Positions 8,488 to 17,517 of a DNA stretch of 59,154 bases are shown here, piece after piece (position 1 is the first letter of the stretch; each line of letters begins with the position of its first letter). This DNA is from Aliarcobacter sp017996075. Its GTDB lineage: Bacteria > Campylobacterota > Campylobacteria > Campylobacterales > Arcobacteraceae. The stretch lies in the NCBI RefSeq assembly GCF_051062515.1, contig NZ_JAMXEK010000011.1; one strand, given 5' to 3'. Both the position numbers and the translations under genes were made by a program. Under the pieces are notes generated by a model. The model saw only the letters and a program-made list of their open reading frames with translations, had not been told where the DNA came from and did not search any database.

Positions 8488-9399
8488 TTAATCTTCTTTT
8501 TTATAAATATCATTTTCTACATCTTTAAATCTCTTATGTTGCCATAGCCAAAAATCTGGTTTATCTAAAATCTGTTTAGATAAAATATCATTTTGAATTT
8601 GAGTCAACTCTTTGATTTTATCTTCACTTTTAAACTCATAAGTTTTAACATCAATTGGTTCACAAACCTTAATAGTCCAATCTCTAAAATCATTGCAAAG
8701 AGTAAAAATTGGAATAATAACAGCATCAAATTTTAACGCAATTCTTGAAGTTGAATCCGTAGCTTTTGTAATTTTTCCTAAAAACTCTATATCTATTCCG
8801 CTATTTAAATATTGGTCAATAACTACACAAACTGTTTTATTCTCTTTAAAAGCTTTTATCATACCTTTTGCAGCACTCTCTTTTTCAAGCATTGTAATAT
8901 GATTTTTACTTCTAGCTTTTTCATATTTTTTTTGAATATGAGGATTATTCATTCTTCTATTTACTATTGCAACATCGCCAAACATAAGTGCAATATATGG
9001 AACAGTTAGCTCCCAACCACCATAATGAGCTGAAATATAAACAATTTTTCTATTCTCTTTTATTGCATTTTCTATTATATCTTTATTTAAAATATTTGCT
9101 TTTTTTAGTAAATCTTCTTTTTCTATATTTTGATTTTCAATAAATTCATACATATTAAAAACCAAAGATTTATAAGAGTTATAAATAATCTCGTTTTTTC
9201 TATCTTCACTTATACTATTTCCATACACAAAATCTAAGTTTGCACGTGCTACTTTTATATGTTTTTTATTAAATTTAAATGCAAAAAATGCAAAAAATTT
9301 CAAAATATATTTCATAAGAAGTTTAGGAGTTATTAAAAATAAAAAAAGAAATGTGTTATATAAAAAGAGTCTAAAATAATCTTTAATTTTTCTGTACAC
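8488..9399 (-). CDS. lpxL: Lipid A biosynthesis lauroyl/myristoyl acyltransferase
   Basis: A 303-residue LpxL/HtrB-family late acyltransferase that adds a secondary acyl chain to Kdo-lipid A. It has an N-terminal membrane segment (about residues 12-40), the catalytic SAHYGGWEL motif (HX4 motif with downstream acidic residue expected; here H-Y-G-G-W-E near 124-129), NRRMNNPHIQKKYEKAR and VVIDQYLNSGIDIEFLGK, all conserved positions of the family. It overlaps waaC by 17 bases. In Campylobacter the homologue is called waaM or htrB. Chain specificity cannot be read. Confidence 0.88.
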   Translation of the reverse strand: MYRKIKDYFRLFLYNTFLFLFLITPKLLMKYILKFFAFFAFKFNKKHIKVARANLDFVYGNSISEDRKNEIIYNSYKSLVFNMYEFIENQNIEKEDLLKKANILNKDIIENAIKENRKIVYISAHYGGWELTVPYIALMFGDVAIVNRRMNNPHIQKKYEKARSKNHITMLEKESAAKGMIKAFKENKTVCVVIDQYLNSGIDIEFLGKITKATDSTSRIALKFDAVIIPIFTLCNDFRDWTIKVCEPIDVKTYEFKSEDKIKELTQIQNDILSKQILDKPDFWLWQHKRFKDVENDIYKKED

Positions 9400-10393
9400 T
9401 TAAAAGCTCCTTTGCCATATCTATAATAATATTTTCATCAACCATCTTGATTGAAAAATCTTTTTTATCCAACTTAAAGGGATTTACAACAGAAGAAGAC
9501 TCTACACTTTTATTAATTTTTGTTTCATAAGCGTTTCTATAAGCTGGAGTATTTCCAAAAATTGTTATTGAGGGGATATTTAAAGCCCAAGCCATATGCG
9601 TGGGTCCAGTATCATTTCCAATTACTAAATCAACTCTGCTTATCAATGCTTTTAATGTATTTAAATCTATTTTTGGCAAAACAATAGCATCTGAATTATC
9701 ACAAATAAACTCTGCTATCTCTTTTTCTTCTTCATTTCCCCATGCAATAAAAAAATTCTCTTTTAAATTTTGTACTATTTTAACAAACTTCTCTTTAGAA
9801 TACATTTTACTCTTCCAGCTAGCACCAACTACAAGAAGAATATTTTTTCTATTTTTATCTAAATATTGATAAACTTTTTCATCTTCATTTTTAAAAAATA
9901 AAAAAGGTTTTTTATTTAGAATATCATCTTTTGAAATTTCAAAATTAAGTGCTTTTGAAAATAAATAGCAGTTTCTATCTATAACATTTTTATCATAAGA
10001 TATTGATACTTTTTTATTATAAAAAAAACTGGCGATTCCTTCTCTTGTTGAGTTTTTACAAAAACCAACTCTGTTTTTACCTAAAAATCTAGCAACTATT
10101 GCTGATTTTATTAAACCTTGAGCATCTATGATTAAATCATAATCTATATGTTTAAAGCTTTTTACAAGTTTTAATTGAGTTAAAATCTCTTTTTTTGATT
10201 TTTTAACAGATTTTAAATTTAGTTTGATTATATTGTTTATATCTGGATTATTTTCTAAAACTTTAGAAAAAGCATCTTCGACAAACCAATCAATTTGAAT
10301 ATTTGGATATTTTATTTTTATAAACTGTAAAGCAACCATGGAGTGAATAATATCACCCATAGCAGATAGCTTTATAATAGCTATTTTCTGCAC
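9383..10393 (-). CDS. waaC: LPS heptosyltransferase I
   Basis: A 336-residue GT9 enzyme that adds the first L-glycero-D-manno-heptose to Kdo2-lipid A. N-terminal IIKLSAMGDIIHSMVAL is the WaaC form of the family motif (Met-Gly-Asp, residues 5-20), IDAQGLIKSAIVARFLG near 110 is diagnostic for WaaC, and VIGNDTGPTHMAWAL near 263 forms the ADP-heptose site. Its length is typical. It starts exactly where the Ppx/GppA gene ends and overlaps the acyltransferase gene, forming an LPS inner-core cluster. Confidence 0.9.
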   Translation of the reverse strand: MQKIAIIKLSAMGDIIHSMVALQFIKIKYPNIQIDWFVEDAFSKVLENNPDINNIIKLNLKSVKKSKKEILTQLKLVKSFKHIDYDLIIDAQGLIKSAIVARFLGKNRVGFCKNSTREGIASFFYNKKVSISYDKNVIDRNCYLFSKALNFEISKDDILNKKPFLFFKNEDEKVYQYLDKNRKNILLVVGASWKSKMYSKEKFVKIVQNLKENFFIAWGNEEEKEIAEFICDNSDAIVLPKIDLNTLKALISRVDLVIGNDTGPTHMAWALNIPSITIFGNTPAYRNAYETKINKSVESSSVVNPFKLDKKDFSIKMVDENIIIDMAKELLSVQKN

Positions 10394-11862
10394 TATAAAA
10401 TCTCTAAGGATAAATCTTTTGGTAGCTCTAGTTTTTCAATATATGAATTTACTAAAAATGATCTATTTGGAAGCTTTAATCGTAAAATATCATCATCTAA
10501 AATATAGTTTACTTTTGGACAAGAAAAATCAGTATTTACAGCAATATTTAGAGCAATCATAAATGAAAGCCATTGCATAGTTTCCAAATTTGGTAATAAC
10601 TCTTTATACTCTTCTATATCACTATGTTTTGGTAAAGATTTTTTTGAAAACTTTATAGTATGAGCAACTATAACTCTTGAAGTATGCTGAAAATCATAAT
10701 TTAAACCATTTAAAATAAACTCAAAAGCATTGTCATTTTTCTTATAAAAATTCAAACTAGAACCAACTGAATGAAGCTTAGAAGATACAACTAAAAGCTC
10801 TTTAAACTTATCATCAAGCTTGTGAAGAGGTTTTAAAACTTCAAATATCTTTTTTGCATTATTCCCAAAATAAGCACTTTGTTTCTCATTTAATTCAAAT
10901 CTATCTAATAAACTTTTTACACTTACATTAAAATTATTTGGAAATCTATGATTTGAGTTTCTTAGTAAATCTGTAAGATAAACTCCTTCTCTCACACCTA
11001 CTCCAGAAGTTACAACCTCTTTTATATCCAACTCATCAAGAATAGTTTTAAAAATAAATGTACCCTCTTTTATAGTATCAAATCTATCTTTTTTAACCCC
11101 TAATTCTTGAAGTTCATCATTTGTATCTGCTTTTAAAATATTTTCAAAAAGTTTTTTTTCTGCGTTTACATTATATGTAAACCCATGAATTGCATCTAAA
11201 GGATACTCATTTTTATCCATAATCATTTTTGATAAAGTTCTAATACTTCCACCAATTCCAACAGCTTTTGAAGGAATATCAATATTTTGTTCAAAAACTT
11301 TTTTTAAGTTCTCTAAAATGTACTCTTTTGCACCTTTGATGTTGTTCTTATTAAAATACAACTCTTTTATTCTTACAGTTCCAATATTTAAAGATATTGA
11401 TTTTAAGATTTTTTTATCTTTTACAAAACAAAATTCTGTACTTCCCCCACCAATATCAATAGTTATAAACTCATCATCATGAAGTAAATTTGAAGTAGCA
11501 ACACCACCAAAATATGACTCTTTTTCTCCATCAATTACTTTTATACTCAATCCCAAATCATTTTTAACTCTATTTAAAAAAACTTTTGAATTTGGAGCGT
11601 CTCTTAAAGCAGAAGTTGCCACACACAAAACTTTTCTTGATTTTAAAGCATTTGAAATATTTAAAAAAGATTTTAAAGATTGATAAGCTCTTTCCATAGG
11701 AATTTCTTGAAGGTTCCCACCATTTTCATAGCAACCTTCAGAAATTTTTACCCTACTTTTTGTCTCATTTATTAAAGAAAAAGCAAAACGGCTAGATTTT
11801 TCTAAAACAACCATCCGCATTGAGTTTGAGCCAATATCGATGACTGTTGTAATTTTCGACAT
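10393..11862 (-). CDS. ppx: Ppx/GppA family exopolyphosphatase/pppGpp phosphatase
   Basis: A 489-residue ASKHA-fold phosphatase. VIDIGSNSMRMVV near residue 8 is the phosphate-1 motif, ATSALRDAPN near 84 and TIDIGGGSTEF near 134 are further nucleotide/phosphate loops, and GIGGSIRTLSK near 202 completes the domain. The C-terminal half is helical and lacks a clean HD motif, as in other long Campylobacterota members. These enzymes degrade polyphosphate or pppGpp and so affect the stringent response; which substrate is used here is open. Stop and start with waaC share one base. Confidence 0.85.
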   Translation of the reverse strand: MSKITTVIDIGSNSMRMVVLEKSSRFAFSLINETKSRVKISEGCYENGGNLQEIPMERAYQSLKSFLNISNALKSRKVLCVATSALRDAPNSKVFLNRVKNDLGLSIKVIDGEKESYFGGVATSNLLHDDEFITIDIGGGSTEFCFVKDKKILKSISLNIGTVRIKELYFNKNNIKGAKEYILENLKKVFEQNIDIPSKAVGIGGSIRTLSKMIMDKNEYPLDAIHGFTYNVNAEKKLFENILKADTNDELQELGVKKDRFDTIKEGTFIFKTILDELDIKEVVTSGVGVREGVYLTDLLRNSNHRFPNNFNVSVKSLLDRFELNEKQSAYFGNNAKKIFEVLKPLHKLDDKFKELLVVSSKLHSVGSSLNFYKKNDNAFEFILNGLNYDFQHTSRVIVAHTIKFSKKSLPKHSDIEEYKELLPNLETMQWLSFMIALNIAVNTDFSCPKVNYILDDDILRLKLPNRSFLVNSYIEKLELPKDLSLEIL

Positions 11863-11863
11863 T

Positions 11864-12118
11864 TTAGTTTTCTTCTTCCATTAACTGGTCATATTTAAAT
11901 TTTAACTCTTCTAATGTCTCTTCGTTATCTGGGTCCAAAATAATACAATCAACTGGACAAACCTCTACACACTGAGGTTCTTCATAGTGCCCAACACACT
12001 CTGTACAACGATCAGCATCAATTACATAAATTGGATCACCCTCTTCAATCGCCATATTTGGACACTCTTCCCTACAAGCGTCACATGCAATACATTCGTC
12101 CATAATTATTAAAGCCAT
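11864..12118 (-). CDS. YfhL-type 2[4Fe-4S] ferredoxin
   Basis: An 84-residue electron-transfer protein with two cluster-binding motifs: CIACDACREECP (residues 9-20) and CTECVGHYEEPQCVEVCP (38-55), the second with the insertion typical of YfhL/alvin-type ferredoxins, followed by an acidic helical tail. Expected cytoplasmic. It precedes the Ppx/GppA gene by 1 base, which suggests co-transcription, though no functional link is known. The redox partner is unknown. Confidence 0.92.
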   Translation of the reverse strand: MALIIMDECIACDACREECPNMAIEEGDPIYVIDADRCTECVGHYEEPQCVEVCPVDCIILDPDNEETLEELKFKYDQLMEEEN

Positions 12119-12156
12119 ATAATTTTCCTAATTTTTTTATTAATCTGGAGTTATAC

Positions 12157-12885
12157 CTAAAAATCTTTAATAATTTCTTTAAATATTGAAAATTGTTCTT
12201 TATATTTTGTAACAAATATAATATCTTCTTCTTTTTTTATATATAAATCTCTACTTATAAATAATCCAGCTTCAACATCAAATTCCCTTAAATCTCCTTT
12301 GAAAATCACAAACAAAAAATCTCTTGCATTTGCCAAAGATAGTGCTGTTGCACCAAGAACTCTAAACTTTATATTTTTATCATCTATATTTTTACAAATA
12401 TTTGGATATTTATATCCTCTTTCAAAAACTGCAACTTTTGAAATATTATGCTCGATTTTTTGTATCTCTTTTTTATTTTCCAAACAAAAATATTTTACCT
12501 CATCATTCAAAATTCTATAAATTAAAGTTTTGTTTGCCATATTTGCTACAAAACCAGCAATAATTTCACCATTTTTTTTAACTGCAACTGAAGTGCCAAA
12601 ATATGGAATATTTGATAAAAAATTATTACTTCCATCAAGAGGGTCTATTATAAATGTAATATCTTTTTTATTATCGATAAATCCACACTCTTCACTAAAA
12701 ATATTTCCAAAATCTTTTAGATTTTTTATAAATATATCTTCAAAAAAAATATCAATTTTTAATGAATTATCTCCACCATATCCAATCTGTTTTGTATATG
12801 TAAAATCATCTTCTTTTAAACTATTTTTTATATATTTTGCTATTTCAAGGTTTGATTTTATTATCGCTTTTGTTATATTTTCCAA
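12157..12885 (-). CDS. Inositol monophosphatase family protein
   Basis: A 242-residue metal-dependent sugar phosphatase of the FIG/IMPase/CysQ superfamily. FSEECGF near residue 63 supplies the first metal-binding Glu, IDPLDGSNNF near 80 is the classical DPLDGT/S motif, and FDVEAGLFI near 206 corresponds to the WDxAAG motif, here with Phe-Asp-Val-Glu. Its short size matches Campylobacterota members. The substrate may be inositol phosphate, PAP or fructose bisphosphate and cannot be chosen from sequence. Start lies 2 bases after the stop of the EI24 gene. Confidence 0.82.
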   Translation of the reverse strand: MENITKAIIKSNLEIAKYIKNSLKEDDFTYTKQIGYGGDNSLKIDIFFEDIFIKNLKDFGNIFSEECGFIDNKKDITFIIDPLDGSNNFLSNIPYFGTSVAVKKNGEIIAGFVANMANKTLIYRILNDEVKYFCLENKKEIQKIEHNISKVAVFERGYKYPNICKNIDDKNIKFRVLGATALSLANARDFLFVIFKGDLREFDVEAGLFISRDLYIKKEEDIIFVTKYKEQFSIFKEIIKDF

Positions 12886-12887
12886 AA

Positions 12888-13688
12888 CTAAATATCCTCT
12901 TTTATATCTTTATTTTCTATTTTTTGAAGTTTCTCAAGTTCTATAAAATAAGCATGCGATAAAAAAATAATATAAAAAATTGAAACAAAAAGTGTAACAA
13001 AAGGGATAGTAGAAATAAAATATAAAAGAAGTGTTCTAACTCTAAAAGCACTAGAAGATTTAGAGTAAATTTTTTCATACTCTTCTTTACTTAAAATTGT
13101 TGAAGATACATCATAATTTAACATTTTGTGGAAAAAATAGTACAAAGGAAGATAAAGAGCTATAAAATTTATAAGTGGAATAAAATACAAAGGAATAAAT
13201 AAAATATATAATAAAATCATCATAAAAAATGCTTTCAAAAATACCCAAAATGCTCCTAAAATAGTTCCATATGGTTTTAAATTTAAGTTTTTATAACTAG
13301 TTTCATTTAAATATTTCACAACAAAAGGTGTTAAAAAACCAATAATTACCAAAGTTATTACAATACTTAAATGAAAAACAAAAATAGCTCCAACACTATA
13401 AAATAAAAATCCAGCAATCCAAGAAGTAATAGAATACTTAAATAGAAAAACTATAAAATATGTCAACCATACAAAATAAAATGGTGCATTTTCATCAATA
13501 ACAACTTCACCACCAGCTTGTGAAGTTTCTGCCACAGTTTTAAGAGTTTCTATTCCAACACTAGCAACTCCAAAAAACAACATATATAAAATCAACATTG
13601 TTATAAAAAGTGGAATTAATGCAAGTTTAAGCATTTTTGAACTAAAAAAATCTCTTATGCTTCTTTGTAAAATCTCTATTTCATTCAT
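12888..13688 (-). CDS. EI24-domain (CysZ-like) integral membrane protein
   Basis: A 266-residue protein with four to six hydrophobic segments (about residues 18-45, 68-110, 112-127, 145-185 and 222-250) and the EI24 hallmarks: RSIRDFFSSKMLKLALIP at the N-terminus and a FFHKMLNYD loop before the last membrane segment. CysZ members import sulfate, but EI24 proteins of Campylobacterota are uncharacterised and no cysteine-biosynthesis gene is adjacent. Inner-membrane location is certain from hydropathy; transport of sulfate is only a family-level suggestion. Confidence 0.75.
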   Translation of the reverse strand: MNEIEILQRSIRDFFSSKMLKLALIPLFITMLILYMLFFGVASVGIETLKTVAETSQAGGEVVIDENAPFYFVWLTYFIVFLFKYSITSWIAGFLFYSVGAIFVFHLSIVITLVIIGFLTPFVVKYLNETSYKNLNLKPYGTILGAFWVFLKAFFMMILLYILFIPLYFIPLINFIALYLPLYYFFHKMLNYDVSSTILSKEEYEKIYSKSSSAFRVRTLLLYFISTIPFVTLFVSIFYIIFLSHAYFIELEKLQKIENKDIKEDI

Positions 13689-13732
13689 ATTTCATCTTTT
13701 ATTTAATTTTTCTATATTCTACCTACAAATGG

Positions 13733-14608
13733 TTAAAAATCAAACCTTGTCCTATATTCACACTTTTGACAAAGCTCCTCTTTTAAAATGTTGTTTTTAA
13801 AACCATTTATCATCTCTTTTGCTCTTTGTCCTTGCAAAATCTCTTTTATAGTTGATTTTTCAATATTTCCCAAATTTATATTTGCATCTAAATCTAAACA
13901 ACAAGGAACAACTGTTCCATTTGATAAAATCCCAAAATGTGAGTTTAAGCCATAACAAAAACCTTTTTGACTTACTACTTCATTTTTTAAGTTTGGCCAA
14001 ACAAAATATTCATCAAAATTTATAAATATTTTTCTAGCAACTCTTATATTTTTTGGCTTATTTTCATAAATCTCATCTATATTTAAATTTGAAGAAAAAA
14101 AGTTATTTAATTTATCAAAAACCTTCAAATTAAACTCTTTTGCACTTTCTTGTTCATCTAAATTCCAAATTCTAAAGTTTATAAAATATTCATGTTTACT
14201 CTCTTGTGCAAACTTTACAAACTCTAAAATTGGCTCTATATACTCATCAAAACTTTTTTTATGAGAGTTTGCATTATATGAGTTTAGAGAAAAATTTATC
14301 TGCTTAATTGTAGAATTTAATAAAGCTTCATAATGCTTTTGTGAAATATTATTTGCTGTTGTTGTTATATTTACCTTTAAATTATGCTTTTTGCTTATAT
14401 TTAAATATTCACTTAAATTTGTCAAAACCAAAGGGTCACCAACAATATGGTATGCTAACTCATTTGTAATATCTTTTAGCTCAAAATTTAATCTATCAAA
14501 AGTATTTAAATCCATAATTTTATTTGGAAATAGTTTTGGTGGGCAAAAAGAGCATTTTAGATTACAAATATTTGTAAGTTCTATATGAACTTTTTTAAAC
14601 TTTTTTAT
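13733..14608 (-). CDS. Radical SAM/SPASM domain protein with an ATA start
   Basis: The frame is intact from the TGA of the secretin gene (14659-14657) to the stop at 13733. The radical SAM signature C-N-L-K-C-S-F-C, which binds the [4Fe-4S] cluster and SAM, is encoded at about 14566-14543, upstream of the first in-frame ATG (14515). A C-terminal cysteine set, CYGLN, CCLDLD and CQKCEYR, is a SPASM-type auxiliary-cluster domain. No ATG, GTG or TTG precedes the cluster motif. An AAGGA Shine-Dalgarno at 14620-14616 lies 7 bases before an ATA at 14608-14606, giving a 291-residue protein of normal size. The substrate is unknown; such enzymes often modify peptides. Alternative: a start-codon mutation has crippled the gene. 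Confidence 0.75.
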   Translation of the reverse strand: MKKFKKVHIELTNICNLKCSFCPPKLFPNKIMDLNTFDRLNFELKDITNELAYHIVGDPLVLTNLSEYLNISKKHNLKVNITTTANNISQKHYEALLNSTIKQINFSLNSYNANSHKKSFDEYIEPILEFVKFAQESKHEYFINFRIWNLDEQESAKEFNLKVFDKLNNFFSSNLNIDEIYENKPKNIRVARKIFINFDEYFVWPNLKNEVVSQKGFCYGLNSHFGILSNGTVVPCCLDLDANINLGNIEKSTIKEILQGQRAKEMINGFKNNILKEELCQKCEYRTRFDF

Positions 14609-14615
14609 CTTATTT

Positions 14616-14620
14616 TCCTT
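14616..14620 (-). promoter_or_regulatory. Shine-Dalgarno AAGGA that supports the ATA start of the radical SAM gene
   Basis: Read on the minus strand, AAGGA is followed by a 7-base spacer and then ATA-AAA-AAG-TTT. The spacing is what is expected for an initiation codon, and no canonical start codon lies within reach in this frame. It is the main evidence for the start chosen for the radical SAM gene. Confidence 0.6.
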
Positions 14621-14656
14621 AATTTTTTTGCTGATTTTATCAAAATAAGCTAAAAA

Positions 14657-16078
14657 TCACTGTTGCTCAAAAAAATCTTTAAACTTTTTTTCTTGTAAAG
14701 CTTGTGTATCTTCTATTTTGTTCTCATTTTTTGATTTTAGTTCAACTTTTAAATCACTCAAACTCTCTTCTAAATATCTCTCTTCTAGTGCTTTTAACTT
14801 TGTTAATTTATCTCTTATATATGTAATATCTTGATTTTTTTGAATAATATATGGTGTTACGATTATTACTAGATTATTTTTTCTATTTAGATTTGACTCA
14901 TTTTTAAAAAGTCCTCCTAAAACTGGTATATCTCCCAAAACTGGTACTTTTTCTTCTACAATCTCATTTTTATTTTCAATTAACCCACCTATTATTACAC
15001 TCTCTCCATTACTTAAAATTGCTGTTGTATTTATCTCTTTTTTAAGAGTGTCAGGATTACTAACTCCAACTGATCTTGCTTTTAAATTCTCCAAAAGTGT
15101 ATTAATCTCTAAAGTAAGTTTTGACTCACTTGAAACTCTAGGTTTTACTTTTAAAGTCAATCCTATATCTTCTCTTTCATAGTTTGTTCTTTGGGTTCCA
15201 CCATCTGTTACACTACTTGAAGTTTGCATAGAGATTTTTTCTCCAACATATATAAAACTCTCTTTGTTATTTAAAGCCAAAATTGATGGTTCAGAAACAA
15301 TATCCAAAGCTCCTTGCTGTTTTAAAAGATTTAAACTTGCACCCAAAGCAAGTCCTGATTTTAAATTTAATTTTTTTACATCTATACCTAAAAGTGTTGA
15401 AGCATCTTCAATACTTTTTGAACCACCATTTAAGTTTGTTGATATTGCCATAATTCCATCACTTGAGCTATCTGCTTTTAAAATTCCATAAGATAAACCT
15501 ATTTTATTTACAAGTTCATTGTTTACCTCTATAATTTTTGCTTGAATATAAACTTGTTCTTTTTGTTTATCTAAATCTTTTAAAAGATTAAAAAGTGGCT
15601 CTAAAATATCTTTTTGACCTGTTAAAACAATTGAATTTGTCTCTTGTGAAAATGAAATATTTGGTTTTTCACCCTCTTCATAACTATTTTTTTCAATAAT
15701 ATTTTCCAATATCTTAGCTATATTTTCTGCATCGATATTTCTTAATTCATAAACTTTTGAAATAGAATTTTCTTTTTTTGGTGGTATTTTTTTACTAATT
15801 TTTAAAAAATCACCTTTTTGTTCCAAAATATAGTTGTGCTCATCTAAAATAGTTTTTAAAATTGTAAGTAAATCATCTTTTTTGATTTTTTTATTTGATA
15901 CAAAGTTTAAATTTATATCCAAAGGTTCACTTACAAGAATATTTTTATTACTAACTTTTGAAACGATTTTTATAAATTCATCTAGTTTTAAATTTGTAAA
16001 ATTTACATCTATATAATCATTGGCAAAGCTTTGTACAGAAAAGAATAGAAGAAAAAAGAGATTTAAAAACCATTTCAT
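14657..16078 (-). CDS. Secretin (type II secretion/type IV pilus GspD-PilQ-MshL superfamily)
   Basis: A 473-residue outer-membrane channel protein. A cleavable signal peptide covers residues 1-19 (hydrophobic run ending SFA). Residues 24-95 form the STN/N0 domain, 100-175 an N1/NolW domain, and the C-terminal secretin core contains NNKESFIYVGEKI, the VIIGGLIENK motif and VPVLGDIPVLGGLFK, the conserved membrane-insertion signature. The last 60 residues are a charged helix. It forms a ring for pilus or protein export. Other secretion genes are absent nearby, so whether it serves pili or type II secretion is unresolved. Confidence 0.88.
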   Translation of the reverse strand: MKWFLNLFFLLFFSVQSFANDYIDVNFTNLKLDEFIKIVSKVSNKNILVSEPLDINLNFVSNKKIKKDDLLTILKTILDEHNYILEQKGDFLKISKKIPPKKENSISKVYELRNIDAENIAKILENIIEKNSYEEGEKPNISFSQETNSIVLTGQKDILEPLFNLLKDLDKQKEQVYIQAKIIEVNNELVNKIGLSYGILKADSSSDGIMAISTNLNGGSKSIEDASTLLGIDVKKLNLKSGLALGASLNLLKQQGALDIVSEPSILALNNKESFIYVGEKISMQTSSSVTDGGTQRTNYEREDIGLTLKVKPRVSSESKLTLEINTLLENLKARSVGVSNPDTLKKEINTTAILSNGESVIIGGLIENKNEIVEEKVPVLGDIPVLGGLFKNESNLNRKNNLVIIVTPYIIQKNQDITYIRDKLTKLKALEERYLEESLSDLKVELKSKNENKIEDTQALQEKKFKDFFEQQ

Positions 16079-16110
16079 TTACTACCCCTAGAAATAATAT
16101 GATAAGTTTT

Positions 16111-16683
16111 TTATAGTATCTTAATTTCTCTTGGAAGTAAAGATTTTAAAGTATCAAATTCATCTTTTGTAATTTGGATTGTTATTTTTATACTATTTAA
16201 AAAATCTTTATTTATAATTTTTATACTATTTTGATTTAAAATATACTCAAGCTGTCCTAAAGAACTATATTCACACTCTATTATATGATTATCTAGTTTT
16301 TTGTACTCAAAAAATTCTGCAATTTTTATAACTTCATTTAAAGAACCACCATAAGCTCGAACTAATCCACCAGTTCCTAGTTTTATTCCACCAAAATATC
16401 GAACTATTATTGCTGCGCTATTTATAATACCCGCACCACTTAAAACAGCCAAAGTTGGTTTTCCACTTGTTCCTCTTGGCTCTCCATCATCACTACTATT
16501 TTCAACAATTTGTTCAAACTCATTTAAATATCTATAAGCATAGACAAAATGAACAGCTTTAGGATGCTCACTTCTTAATCTTTGCATTGTTTTATCAAAA
16601 TCTTCATAAGGCATTAAATATGCTATAAATTTTGATTTTTTCTCTTCTAGTGTTGCTGTAAACTCTTTTTGTACAAATTTCAT
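16111..16683 (-). CDS. YigZ/IMPACT family protein
   Basis: A 190-residue protein of the UPF0029/IMPACT family. The N-terminal domain has KKSKFIAYLMP, HFVYAYRY, the strongly conserved DDGEPRGTSGKP motif (about residues 63-74) and VRYFGGIKLGTGGLVRAYG; the short C-terminal domain has a ferredoxin-like DUF1949 fold. YigZ-like proteins are linked to regulation of translation but have no defined reaction. It stands alone, with the secretin gene 32 bases downstream in the same orientation. Confidence 0.88.
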   Translation of the reverse strand: MKFVQKEFTATLEEKKSKFIAYLMPYEDFDKTMQRLRSEHPKAVHFVYAYRYLNEFEQIVENSSDDGEPRGTSGKPTLAVLSGAGIINSAAIIVRYFGGIKLGTGGLVRAYGGSLNEVIKIAEFFEYKKLDNHIIECEYSSLGQLEYILNQNSIKIINKDFLNSIKITIQITKDEFDTLKSLLPREIKIL

Positions 16684-16773
16684 TTGTAGATTTTATAATA
16701 TTTGGTATAAATTTTGACTTTTTAGAGTTTATTATAAAACTAAACTATTTTATCAAACATAATACAAACCATT

Positions 16774-17490
16774 TTATAATTTATTATAAACCTGCGAAAA
16801 TATGCTATATCCATCTACAATTTTTTTATATTGTTCTTTTGCCTCTCTTGGAGCAGCTTCATAATCCTTTGTAAATGTATTTAACATTTTAGAGAAAAAA
16901 TCATCAGCATTTATGCTACTTAACTGCTCTTTTGTCAATTCATAGTTTTTTCCATAAGTTTTTGGATCATATACAAAACTTGCTCTTGTTTCATTTCCAT
17001 GATAGTAATTTTCAAGGTTAAATTGTAATTCAGAGTTCATAACATGAGAATCTAAAGGGTCTTTGATTCCCCTTAAAGTTTCATAAAGAGCTTTATTTAA
17101 TTCATCATTATTTGATATATTGACTTTATCAAGTTGTTCCAACATAGCTCTAGAAGCTAATCCTTTTGTTCCTTCCTCAATACCTTCACTTCTATGTTTA
17201 GCTCTCAACTCCAATGCCCTTTTTTCTATAGCTTCATAATTCTCTTTTGCTTCTTCATAAGGTATCTCTTTTAACTCTTTAAAAGTAGTATATCCACTAT
17301 AATCTTTTTGAATTTTTTCAATATTTGAACTAGTATTTATACTTTTTGTTTCTTTAGCTTGATTTATACTAGATACTGAATTTACTCTCATAAGTTCTGC
17401 AAAACTGCTAGAAGAACTCCCATAATCTTTTTGGCTATTACTTTTAGCTTCTAAAGTTTGATATGAATTTGTTATTGCCCCTATTTCCAT
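16774..17490 (-). CDS. Unrecognised protein, paralogue family A member 1
   Basis: A 238-residue soluble, polar protein with no signal peptide or membrane helix. The first 50 residues are Ser/Asn/Gln/Thr rich. It is homologous to the products at 18335-18961 and, more weakly, 17518-18288: all start MEIG or MHIG followed by a Tyr/Gln/Thr tract, then share IPYEEAKENYEAIEKR-like and LYETLRGIKDPLDSHVM-like segments, a SINADDFFSKMLNTFTKDYE-like helix and a final Y-x3-F/Y-x2-V/N-x-N-K. AAGGAA lies 7 bases before the ATG. I do not recognise a known domain. Neighbours suggest a six-gene locus of unknown role. Confidence 0.7.
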   Translation of the reverse strand: MEIGAITNSYQTLEAKSNSQKDYGSSSSSFAELMRVNSVSSINQAKETKSINTSSNIEKIQKDYSGYTTFKELKEIPYEEAKENYEAIEKRALELRAKHRSEGIEEGTKGLASRAMLEQLDKVNISNNDELNKALYETLRGIKDPLDSHVMNSELQFNLENYYHGNETRASFVYDPKTYGKNYELTKEQLSSINADDFFSKMLNTFTKDYEAAPREAKEQYKKIVDGYSIFSQVYNKL

Positions 17491-17517
17491 TTTTTATTTC
17501 CTTATTTAATATTAAAT

